From Deltaproteobacteria bacterium (GTDB taxonomy: Bacteria > Desulfobacterota > Desulfobacteria > Desulfobacterales > SURF-15): a stretch of DNA of 5,161 nt. A program made the position numbers and the translations under genes. The stretch lies in the NCBI GenBank assembly GCA_024644775.1, contig JAHEHB010000388.1, positions 1-5,161 on the forward strand. Reading direction: 5' to 3'. The first letter of the stretch is position 1, and each line of letters opens with the position of its first letter. Shown here one piece after another: positions 1 through 4,905 of the stretch. A model generated the notes under the pieces. It was not told the origin of the DNA. It searched no databases and was given only the letters and a program-made list of their open reading frames with translations.

Positions 1-650
1 TGTCTAAGACACCCGAAAAGTTTGGCACGGGATCCGAAGAAGGAATCATCGCTTCGGAAGCTGCCAACAATGCAACGGTGGGCGGTGCACTGATACCGCT
101 GATTGCCATGGGCATCCCGGGTAGCGTGATCGATGCGGTTCTCATCGGCGCCTTGATGATTCACAACATCCAGCCCGGCCCCACGCTTTTCATCAATAAT
201 CCAGACCTTGTCTACATCATGATGGCAGCTTATATGATTGGTAACATCCTGATGTTTTTAATCATGATGAGCTCGGTGGGTCGAATTTCCCGATTGATGT
301 TCGTACCCCGCGCCTATTTGTTACCGCCCATACTCGTTTTCTGCATTATCGGGTCGTTTGCCGTCAACAATACCATGTTCGATGTCTGGGTGATGCTGGC
401 GTTCGGCGTTCTCGGCTATTTTCTCGAACGATCGGATGTACCGTTGGGGCCGTTTGTCATCGGGTTTGTGTTGGCCCCTATTGCAGAAGCCAAGCTACGG
501 TCGGGGCTGATGATGACAGCCGGCGACTTCAAACCGATCTTTCTGCGGCCGCTCTGTCTGATTTTTGTTATAATTTCGGTGATACTGCTTGTATGGCCCA
601 TCTACAAACATATACGCGAAACCAGAAAGATCAAAAAAACCACTGCTTGA
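1..650 (+). CDS. tctA: Tripartite tricarboxylate transporter, large permease subunit TctA (C-terminal part)
   Basis: The 5' end is missing: the frame is open from base 3 to the TGA at 648-650, giving 215 residues of a family that usually has about 500. The GTG at 78 is an internal valine, because clear family sequence lies before it. Seen: EAANNA (residues 19-24 of the fragment), GIPGS (37-41) and QPGP (57-60), the conserved TctA region, then several hydrophobic segments and a GPFVIGFVLAP..E..LR stretch typical of the TctA C-terminus, ending in a last membrane helix and a basic tail. In this family TctA is the multi-spanning inner-membrane subunit that, with TctB and the periplasmic binding protein TctC, imports di- or tricarboxylates using an ion gradient. 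The substrate cannot be told from this subunit. TctB and TctC would be expected upstream, outside the window. The neighbouring aldolase and dehydrogenase suggest an organic or sugar acid. No terminator is evident after the stop. Confidence 0.93.
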   Translation, partial: SKTPEKFGTGSEEGIIASEAANNATVGGALIPLIAMGIPGSVIDAVLIGALMIHNIQPGPTLFINNPDLVYIMMAAYMIGNILMFLIMMSSVGRISRLMFVPRAYLLPPILVFCIIGSFAVNNTMFDVWVMLAFGVLGYFLERSDVPLGPFVIGFVLAPIAEAKLRSGLMMTAGDFKPIFLRPLCLIFVIISVILLVWPIYKHIRETRKIKKTTA

Positions 651-777
651 AGTTTATTTTGCATTTGAAACCTGGTCCACCAAGCCAAATCAGAGGCGGA
701 AGGTTACACCTGTAAACTTTGCTTATAAGTGAGCTAAAGTTGATCCGCCGGCGGCGGACTGTCAATTATATAAATTG
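651..777. other. Spacer between tctA and the paired-hairpin element
   Basis: No gene is supported here. The only structure seen is a short GC-rich inverted repeat, TCCGCC / GGCGGA at 744-749 and 753-758 with a 3-nt loop. It sits just before an AT-rich stretch (765-777) with no T run, so it is a poor intrinsic terminator for tctA. Confidence 0.4.
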
Positions 778-808
778 TAGACAGGATTTACAGGATTTGT
801 TGGATTTT

Positions 809-837
809 TTTCTTAATTTCCGGAAGAAATTAAGAAA
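809..837. repeat. Left hairpin of the palindromic element
   Basis: Perfect 11-bp stem (809-819 with 827-837) around the 7-nt loop CCGGAAG (820-826). The loop is the exact reverse complement of the loop of the right hairpin at 935-941. The stem core is TAA/TTA where the right hairpin has GGT/ACC. Confidence 0.8.
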
Positions 838-923
838 TCTCAATCGCCTTCCGCGAAATAGTGAATCGGCGATATACCGCTTGGCAAACGTGAAATTGCC
901 ATTCTCGCGCTAGCGAATTACCC

Positions 924-952
924 TTTCTGGTTTTCTTCCGGAAAACCAGAAA
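924..952. repeat. Right hairpin of the palindromic element
   Basis: Perfect 11-bp stem (924-934 with 942-952) around the 7-nt loop CTTCCGG (935-941). Read on the minus strand it equals the left hairpin except for three stem positions, each changed on both arms so that pairing is kept. Confidence 0.8.
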
Positions 953-985
953 ATAATATCCTCAAAATCCTGCTTATCCTGTCTA

Positions 986-1208
986 AAAAGAACATATAAG
1001 AATGAATCCATTCCTTCGAATCTTTTCATAATGATCCCGCAACGGCGCTTATCGCAACAAAGCACTTTGAATCATTTGTAACTTTAAGCCCTCAGTGATT
1101 TTATAAAAGCAAACCCCTTCCAGGTGCAACCAAAGCCGGGCCATATAGACTCAAATTCTTTACTATGCGTAAAATTACTTAAAATACGGTGTTTGGATAA
1201 TCGGTCGG
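986..1208. other. Gene-free spacer, nothing identified
   Basis: AT-rich sequence between the palindromic element and the stop codon of the aldolase. No credible open frame, RNA gene or hairpin followed by a T run was seen on either strand. A small direct repeat (TCGGTCGGCTAATCGGCTA, 1201-1219) spans the aldolase stop codon. Confidence 0.4.
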
Positions 1209-2003
1209 CTAATCGGCTACCAAAGGAATGGACCGCAAAACTTCCGCCCTCTTGCGGGCCGCCTGAATGAGTAGGCTAACTTCCAAAGCGCCTGTTAGAA
1301 ACCGTGCACCCATTTGAACAAACTTACGGACCAGATCATTGTCTGATATCCCGCCCATTCCCGTAAATTTACCGTGCTTTCGAGTTGCCGCGATGGTTGT
1401 CTCATAGGCTGCGGCAACCCTGTCATGTCCGAACTGACCGGGAATACCCATTTCTGCCAGCAAATCGTTTGTGCCGATGTGAAGGACGTCGATGCCATCG
1501 ATGGCGGCGATGGCTTCAGCATTTTCAATGGCCTGAGGTGTTTCGAGCATCGCGACGACAAGCAAATTTTCATTCAGAAGATCAATCGTTTCCTGCGATA
1601 AAATAGGTTCATATTCCAGTTGTGGGAGCATACTGGCGATGGACCGATGGCCTACCGGTGGATATTTACAGGTATCAACAATCCGGCGGGCTTGATCCAC
1701 CGTATTTACATGAGGCACAACGACTCCCATGGCGCCGCCATCCAGTACCCGAGAAATATGAAACGGCTCATGTCCGGGCACTCGAACAAGAGGCGTAATC
1801 CCTGCATCCAACGCAGCCACGCAAATCTGTGCAACAATGTCAACCTCCATGGTGCTGTGCTCCATATCAATAAATATCCAATCGAATCCGCAGGTTTTAG
1901 CGATTTTTGCAATATCAACCGTGCGTGCTTGCCGAATGCCGAAACCGATGGTCAATTGCCCTGCGCTCAGTTTTTGTTTTGTATAATTTTGAATCAATCC
2001 CAT
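1209..2003 (-). CDS. HpcH/HpaI-family aldolase (pyruvate-type class II aldolase)
   Basis: A 264-residue protein, the usual length for this family. The ATG at 2003 is preferred over an upstream in-frame GTG at 2033 because a strong ribosome site, AAGGGAGGG (2018-2010), ends 6 nt before it. Seen, in 264-residue numbering: the IDMEHS motif with His49, LVRVPG with Arg74, the LDGGAMGVVVPHV strand, METPQ-like MLETPQ with Glu154, HIGTNDL with Asp180, and a GMGG loop near 214. The spacings His-Arg (25) and Glu-Asp (26) match the catalytic His/Arg pair and the divalent-metal ligands of E. coli HpaI. Family enzymes cleave 4-hydroxy-2-keto acids in the cytoplasm to pyruvate (or a related 2-keto acid) and an aldehyde; members include HpaI, GarL and RhmA, and the exact substrate is not determined here. 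It converges with tctA and diverges from the dehydrogenase, suggesting a shared pathway. A citrate-lyase-beta-like role is less likely because of the HpaI-type motifs. Confidence 0.9.
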   Translation of the reverse strand: MGLIQNYTKQKLSAGQLTIGFGIRQARTVDIAKIAKTCGFDWIFIDMEHSTMEVDIVAQICVAALDAGITPLVRVPGHEPFHISRVLDGGAMGVVVPHVNTVDQARRIVDTCKYPPVGHRSIASMLPQLEYEPILSQETIDLLNENLLVVAMLETPQAIENAEAIAAIDGIDVLHIGTNDLLAEMGIPGQFGHDRVAAAYETTIAATRKHGKFTGMGGISDNDLVRKFVQMGARFLTGALEVSLLIQAARKRAEVLRSIPLVAD

Positions 2004-2009
2004 GTCTGT

Positions 2010-2018
2010 CCCTCCCTT
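2010..2018 (-). promoter_or_regulatory. Ribosome binding site fixing the aldolase start
   Basis: AAGGGAGGG on the minus strand, 6 nt before the ATG at 2003. The alternative GTG at 2033 lies upstream of this site and has no comparable site of its own. Confidence 0.75.
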
Positions 2019-2058
2019 CTGATGATCACTCACTTATGACGCACATACTAATCCATGC

Positions 2059-2087
2059 ATTTTAAACCAGTCCTATAATCCAAACAA
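2059..2087 (-). promoter_or_regulatory. Candidate sigma70-type promoter for the aldolase
   Basis: On the minus strand, TTGTTT (2087-2082), a 17-bp spacer and TAAAAT (2064-2059) lie about 56 bp before the ATG. The -10 matches consensus at 5 of 6 positions but the -35 at only 3 of 6, so this is a weak prediction. Confidence 0.3.
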
Positions 2088-2102
2088 AGGTGAGGCTGGG
2101 TG

Positions 2103-2130
2103 CTGTCTTCTGTCCTCTGCCCTCTGTCCC
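2103..2130. repeat. Four tandem 7-bp repeats (CTGTCCT type)
   Basis: Units CTGTCTT, CTGTCCT, CTGCCCT and CTGTCCC lie head to tail in the aldolase/dehydrogenase spacer. The strand bias is strong (pyrimidine-rich, no A). A variable-number tract by slippage is possible. It sits upstream of both candidate promoters. Confidence 0.7.
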
Positions 2131-2170
2131 ATCCCCTTGTTCTTCTTCCTCAATCCCTTCCGCCTGGGAT

Positions 2171-2209
2171 GGAAGCTAGGAAGCTATAAGGCTGGGAGGC
2201 TATGAGGCC
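2171..2209. repeat. Degenerate tandem 7-9-bp repeats (GGAAGCTA type)
   Basis: Successive units are approximately GGAAGCTA, GGAAGCTAT, AAGGCTG, GGAGGCTAT and GAGGCC. They are purine-rich, in contrast to the pyrimidine-rich tract 40 bp earlier. The stretch between the two tracts (2131-2170) and the stretch after (2210-2285) show nothing else recognisable. Confidence 0.55.
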
Positions 2210-2285
2210 TCAACCCCTCCGACGTGGCTGTGCTTTGGAAGAAAGTTCTGCCCCACGCTCTACCCTGCTGCACGGATAAAATCAA

Positions 2286-2314
2286 TTGAAATCATAAAAA
2301 AATCTCATTAAGAT
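2286..2314 (+). promoter_or_regulatory. Candidate sigma70-type promoter for the 2-hydroxyacid dehydrogenase
   Basis: TTGAAA (2286-2291), a 17-bp spacer and TAAGAT (2309-2314) predict a start near 2321 and a short leader. A 5-bp inverted repeat, GATGT / ACATC (2312-2316 and 2324-2328), overlaps the -10 and the predicted start and could be a regulator site. The ribosome site GGGAGG (2335-2340) follows. Confidence 0.45.
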
Positions 2315-2347
2315 GTCGGTAAAACATCATCAATGGGAGGATAAAGG

Positions 2348-3373
2348 GTGTCTCGATTAACGATTGGAATAACGCGGGATTTTGTCACCACCGAAGAATT
2401 GCTCTATTTTGATAAAACGGCGTTCGATTCGTTGAAAGCAGAACCGGAGATAGAGGTGCACATTATGGAGGATCCGGCACCGACGAGAATCACCGCGCAT
2501 CATGCCGCCCGTTTCGATTCTATTATCATGAAACGAAGTCCACTGACAGCCGATGCGCTAGGGAAACCGGATCAGCGCTTGGTGCATGTTGCCCGGAACG
2601 GCGTCGGTTATGATCACTTGGATGTTGAGGCATGTTCGCGTGCCGGTGTGATGGTTACCATTACACCTGAAGCCGTGCAACGCCCGGTGGCGTCTGGCAT
2701 CATGGCATTTATTCTCGCACTGGCGCATCGATTACCTCTTAAAGATCGTATGACCCGAACAGATCGATGGCTGGAACGTAACAACGTCCTGGGAACCGGA
2801 TTAAGGGGCAAAACATTGGGTGTTATTGGCATCGGTAACATCGGTTCCGAGTTGTTACGCCTTGCGAAGCCCTGGGGAATGACACATTTGGGGTGTGATC
2901 CGTATGCGCCTTCAGAAGGATTTCCTGACCTGAGTGTGTGTCTTGTGGATTTGGATTCGCTTCTTAAAGACGCCGATTTCATCTGCCTGTGCTGTCCGTA
3001 TAGTAACCGGACCCGGCGTATGATCGGGGAGCGGGAACTAAACTTGATGAAACCGACCGCTTATCTGATCAATACCGCCCGCGGCGAGATCGTCCACGAA
3101 GCTGCGCTTATCGAGGTGTTGAGTAAAAACAAAATTTCCGGTGCGGCCATCGATGTCTTTGAAAACGAACCGCCACGCTCTGACAATCCCTTATTTAAGC
3201 TGGAAAACGTGATTCTTTCTTCTCACAATATCTCCCTGTCCGACGAAGGCAACCGTCTCGGTAACCAGGTAGTGGCGTCGGCAGTGTTGGCTGTCGCACG
3301 AGGTGAGGTTCCTAAAAATGTGATTAATCCGGAAGTTTTGGATCATCCCAGAATTCGAAAAATTTTTTCATAA
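2348..3373 (+). CDS. D-isomer-specific 2-hydroxyacid dehydrogenase, NAD-dependent
   Basis: A 341-residue protein, normal for the family. The start is GTG, supported by GGGAGG (2335-2340) with a 7-nt gap. Seen: an N-terminal half of the substrate domain ending in RNGVGYDHLDV (83-93); the dinucleotide-binding fold with GIGNIG (161-166); Asp184 at the end of the second strand, which favours NAD over NADP; NTARGE with catalytic Arg245; the ENEPP motif with Glu274; and SSHN with His293, completing the Arg/Glu/His triad. The family, which includes phosphoglycerate, glycerate/hydroxypyruvate and D-lactate dehydrogenases, reversibly oxidises D-2-hydroxy acids to 2-keto acids in the cytoplasm. No C-terminal ACT domain is present, so it is not a regulated serine-pathway SerA of the E. 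coli type. The divergent aldolase and nearby TctA point to organic-acid catabolism (inference). A ribosome-site-like AAAGGAG (3389-3395) follows the stop, but no gene begins there. Confidence 0.92.
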   Translation: MSRLTIGITRDFVTTEELLYFDKTAFDSLKAEPEIEVHIMEDPAPTRITAHHAARFDSIIMKRSPLTADALGKPDQRLVHVARNGVGYDHLDVEACSRAGVMVTITPEAVQRPVASGIMAFILALAHRLPLKDRMTRTDRWLERNNVLGTGLRGKTLGVIGIGNIGSELLRLAKPWGMTHLGCDPYAPSEGFPDLSVCLVDLDSLLKDADFICLCCPYSNRTRRMIGERELNLMKPTAYLINTARGEIVHEAALIEVLSKNKISGAAIDVFENEPPRSDNPLFKLENVILSSHNISLSDEGNRLGNQVVASAVLAVARGEVPKNVINPEVLDHPRIRKIFS

Positions 3374-3439
3374 ATCGAACATCTATTTAAAGGAGACCAT
3401 TCCAAAACGGGGGCTACCGCCAAACGCCGCTGACAGTCG

Positions 3440-3651
3440 TAGGGGTATGACAATCAATGAAACGATAAGTTACTATTAGAGGATAACTGTTTGGAAAAAT
3501 GTGTTTTATGGATACACCCCATTATTACAAAATACCTTGTTCAATGTAGAAATATTGGTCCACAAAGCCGTCCGTAAATCAAAATCTACAAAAAATTGGT
3601 CTATAGAAGCGCTTAGCGTAATTTTTCGTTTCATTGATTGGGATACCCCTA
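3440..3651. mobile_element. MITE-like element with TA-bounded 26-bp terminal inverted repeats
   Basis: The arms 3440-3465 and 3626-3651 are inverted copies matching at 24 of 26 positions. Each starts TAGGGGTAT, differs at two bases (GA versus CC), then continues CAATCAATGAAACGA. Beyond that, similarity continues weakly to about 40 bp. Both outer ends are TA, as expected if insertion duplicated a TA target, which is the habit of IS630/Tc1-mariner elements. The 160-bp interior encodes no transposase, so it would depend on one supplied elsewhere. It lies 66 bp after the dehydrogenase stop and 33 bp before the toxin stop. No gene is supported in 3374-3684; short frames of 71 codons (plus, 3501-3716) and 42 codons (minus, 3506-3634) cross the element and have no recognised similarity. 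Confidence 0.7.
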
Positions 3652-3684
3652 TTTTAAGCATCTTGATACCCTTTCATCGGCAAC

Positions 3685-3957
3685 TCATCGATCCTCTTTC
3701 CCGTGCCAAATTCTGAGAATAAACAACATATGCTGGCGAACCTGATAGCGTACGACATATTTACCGAATATCATTTCTCGGATTTCGCCGGGCATATCGT
3801 CCACTGGCCGACCGATTTGAGGCATATCGACCAGTCTTTGAATTGCCCCTCGCAATCTTTGGGCTACCCGTTGTGCGGCTTCGGGATTGTATTCTGCAAT
3901 GAATTCTCTAAGCCGTACAAGGTCGTTTACCGCCGCCTCAGAAAATTGCAACTTCAT
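3685..3957 (-). CDS. Type II toxin, ParE/RelE family
   Basis: A 90-residue protein, the usual toxin size. Two amphipathic helices occupy about residues 6-45 (AVNDLVRLREFIAEYNPEAA and the following helix), then P..GRP (46-51), GEIREMIFGKYVVRY (57-71) and a closing strand LFILRIWHG (78-86), which is the ParE/RelE fold order. ParE members poison DNA gyrase, while RelE members cut ribosome-bound mRNA. The long helical hairpin and the GEIRE..FGKYVVRY stretch favour ParE-like, but the target cannot be settled from sequence. Its ATG overlaps the antitoxin stop as ATGA (3954-3957) and has no strong ribosome site, so translation is probably coupled to the antitoxin. The toxin is second in the operon, the usual order. 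Confidence 0.88.
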   Translation of the reverse strand: MKLQFSEAAVNDLVRLREFIAEYNPEAAQRVAQRLRGAIQRLVDMPQIGRPVDDMPGEIREMIFGKYVVRYQVRQHMLFILRIWHGKEDR

Positions 3958-4223
3958 CGCGGCGGCTCTTGCTCATCATTGGTGCCCCAGCCAGACAGCC
4001 AGTCCAGCACCTTTTCACCGTCCACTATACGGCCAGCCTCGATATCCTCAAGAGCTTCCACAGTTTCTTCTCGGCGACGGGCATGCTCCTTTTCTTGCAA
4101 TACATATTGGTTCATCAATTGACGGAGAGCATGACTTAGGTTCCAACCATGTGCGGCTGCTGCTGTTTCAAAATCCCGCTTCAATGTTTCCGGAACCCGG
4201 GTTCGTACCACGGTTGTTTTCAT
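3954..4223 (-). CDS. Ribbon-helix-helix antitoxin (CopG/ParD-like)
   Basis: An 89-residue protein. The ATG at 4223 is chosen because AAGGAGA (4237-4231) lies 7 nt before it; a further in-frame ATG at 4247 lacks a site and would put this one inside the gene. Residues 1-45 have the ribbon-helix-helix layout: a beta strand TTVVRTRVPE, helix LKRDFETAAAAHG, then NLSHALRQLMNQYV. The C-terminal half has a charged helix and EALEDIEAGRIVDGEKVLDWLSGWG, a tail common in antitoxins paired with ParE/RelE toxins, followed by an acidic, proline-containing end that would wrap the toxin. Such proteins dimerise, bind the operon's own operator and neutralise the toxin, and are usually proteolysed under stress. 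The promoter and a palindrome fitting this role lie directly upstream. Confidence 0.88.
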   Translation of the reverse strand: MKTTVVRTRVPETLKRDFETAAAAHGWNLSHALRQLMNQYVLQEKEHARRREETVEALEDIEAGRIVDGEKVLDWLSGWGTNDEQEPPR

Positions 4224-4230
4224 TTGTAAG

Positions 4231-4237
4231 TCTCCTT
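4231..4237 (-). promoter_or_regulatory. Ribosome binding site fixing the antitoxin start
   Basis: AAGGAGA on the minus strand with a 7-nt gap to the ATG at 4223. It decides against the longer start at 4247. Confidence 0.7.
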
Positions 4238-4253
4238 GTGATCCCATGTTTGT

Positions 4254-4266
4254 TCTACATTGTAGA
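4254..4266. promoter_or_regulatory. Probable autoregulatory operator of the toxin-antitoxin operon
   Basis: Perfect 13-bp palindrome TCTACA-T-TGTAGA covering the whole -10 box. Position and symmetry fit a ribbon-helix-helix repressor dimer site. A second 8-bp palindrome, TGACGTCA (4279-4286), overlaps the -35 box and could be a further site. Binding is inferred. Confidence 0.55.
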
Positions 4267-4287
4267 CCAAATAAGCGCTGACGTCAA
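4259..4287 (-). promoter_or_regulatory. Sigma70-type promoter of the toxin-antitoxin operon
   Basis: On the minus strand, TTGACG (4287-4282), exactly 17 bp, then TACAAT (4264-4259). Each box matches consensus at 5 of 6 positions. The predicted start is near 4252, leaving a leader of about 30 nt before the ATG at 4223. This is the best promoter in the window. Confidence 0.7.
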
Positions 4288-4393
4288 CTCGAAGTCCCGA
4301 GAGATCTTAAGCTGGTGAAGGTCTTGTCCCTACCAAATATTCGTCCGCATTGAATTCGCTTGATTTTTTTACAATAAGAAACCTTGCTCAAGC

Positions 4394-4905
4394 ATGATGA
4401 AAACGCATCTCCGGCTTGTACTCAGAAAGATCGTATCCGCACTTTGCGAGCGATGGGATCTGGTGCTTGAGAACATGGCTCTCAGGCATCAGCTTGACGT
4501 TCTTAAACGTTCCGGGAGACGACCTCAATTTACGAACGCCGATCGGCTGGTGTGGGTCGTCTTGTCAACGGTCTGGGCCCGCTGGCAGGAAGCGCTGGAG
4601 ATCATGAATGCGGACACCGTAAAGCGCTGGCGCCAACAGGGCTTGCGACACTATCTGCTGGGAAAAAGTCGACGGCGTCGGTCGGGGCGTCCTGCCATTG
4701 AACCGGAGATCCGAAGCCTTATCCAACGCATGAGCCGGCAAAATGTGCTCTGGGGCGCGCCTCGAATCCACGGTGAGCTTTTGAAATCGGTGTCGATGTA
4801 TCCCAGACCACGGTCGCAAAGTACATGGTCCGCCGCGTTGACCAGCCGTCACAGCGCTGGGGTAACTTTCTTCGTAATCACGTCCGGGAACTTGTCCTCA
4901 GCGTA
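4394..4905 (+). pseudogene. Broken rve-type (integrase-core, IS3/IS481-like) transposase, N-terminal part
   Basis: Reading from ATG 4394 (or 4397) gives LRHQLDVL (residues 30-37), a tryptophan-rich helix region, DTVKRWRQQGLRHY (74-87), a GRP turn (98-100) and WGAPRIHGEL (120-129), hallmarks of the DNA-binding half of integrase-core transposases. After Lys131 the frame shifts at the AAA 4784-4786. The next frame continues the family sequence as IGVDVSQTTVAKYM and then RWGNFLRNHVRELV up to about 4902, so one base, probably an A, has been lost. The family usually then continues with a DFF-like motif carrying the first catalytic Asp of the DDE triad; here the resemblance stops. The gene is thus both frameshifted and cut off and cannot make an active enzyme. 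The uninterrupted frame ends at TAA 4904-4906. No terminal repeat of the parent element was identified in 4288-4393. The exact IS family is uncertain. Confidence 0.82.

Larger units (their letters stand above)
778..985. repeat. 208-bp palindromic intergenic element with terminal inverted repeats and two paired hairpins
   Basis: The ends are inverted copies of each other. The left end is TAGACAGGAT-TTA-CAGGATTT and the right end, read on the minus strand, is TAGACAGGAT-AAG-CAGGATTT, matching at 18 of 21 positions. Inside each end, at nearly the same distance (31 and 33 bp), lies a 29-nt hairpin (809-837 and 924-952). The 86-bp core has its own pairing options: ATCGCC/GGCGAT at 843-848 and 868-873, GGCAA/TTGCC at 883-887 and 896-900, and TCGC/GCGA at 905-908 and 913-916. 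No transposase and no clear flanking target duplication are present. I infer a dispersed, non-coding repeat family (MITE-like or REP-like) or a structured RNA. Copy number cannot be seen from this window. The 64-codon frame that runs through it is not regarded as a gene. Confidence 0.75.

Noticed and set aside
78..650. GTG 78 as the start of a 190-residue protein
   Set aside because: The frame is open back to base 3 and the upstream residues, including EAANNA, are conserved TctA sequence, so the gene is partial, not short.
719..913. 64-codon plus-strand frame (MLISELKLIRR...)
   Set aside because: It lies across the palindromic repeat element, has no ribosome site, and its composition is dictated by the inverted repeats.
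778..985. CRISPR array
   Set aside because: The repeats are inverted and short and the spacing is not regular; there are no repeat-spacer units and no cas gene.
2003..2033. Longer aldolase start at GTG 2033
   Set aside because: The strong AAGGGAGGG site lies between the two starts and fits only the ATG at 2003.
1620..2039. 139-codon plus-strand frame opposite the aldolase
   Set aside because: Antisense shadow of a well-supported gene, with no recognisable domain.
2614..2982. 122-codon minus-strand frame opposite the dehydrogenase
   Set aside because: Antisense shadow of a gene with intact catalytic motifs.
3389..3395. AAAGGAG after the dehydrogenase stop, as the ribosome site of a following gene
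   Set aside because: No ATG, GTG or TTG at suitable distance opens a meaningful frame; at most it is the remnant of a lost gene.
3501..3716. 71-codon plus-strand frame
   Set aside because: It starts inside the MITE interior, runs through its terminal repeat and into the end of the toxin gene; no ribosome site or known motif.
3887..4318. 139- and 143-codon plus-strand frames over the toxin-antitoxin genes (3703-4122 and 3887-4318)
   Set aside because: Antisense shadows of the toxin and antitoxin, which have clear family features and a promoter on the minus strand.
4350..4375. Promoter for the transposase (TTGAAT ... TACAAT)
   Set aside because: The spacer is only 14 bp, too short for a normal sigma70 promoter.
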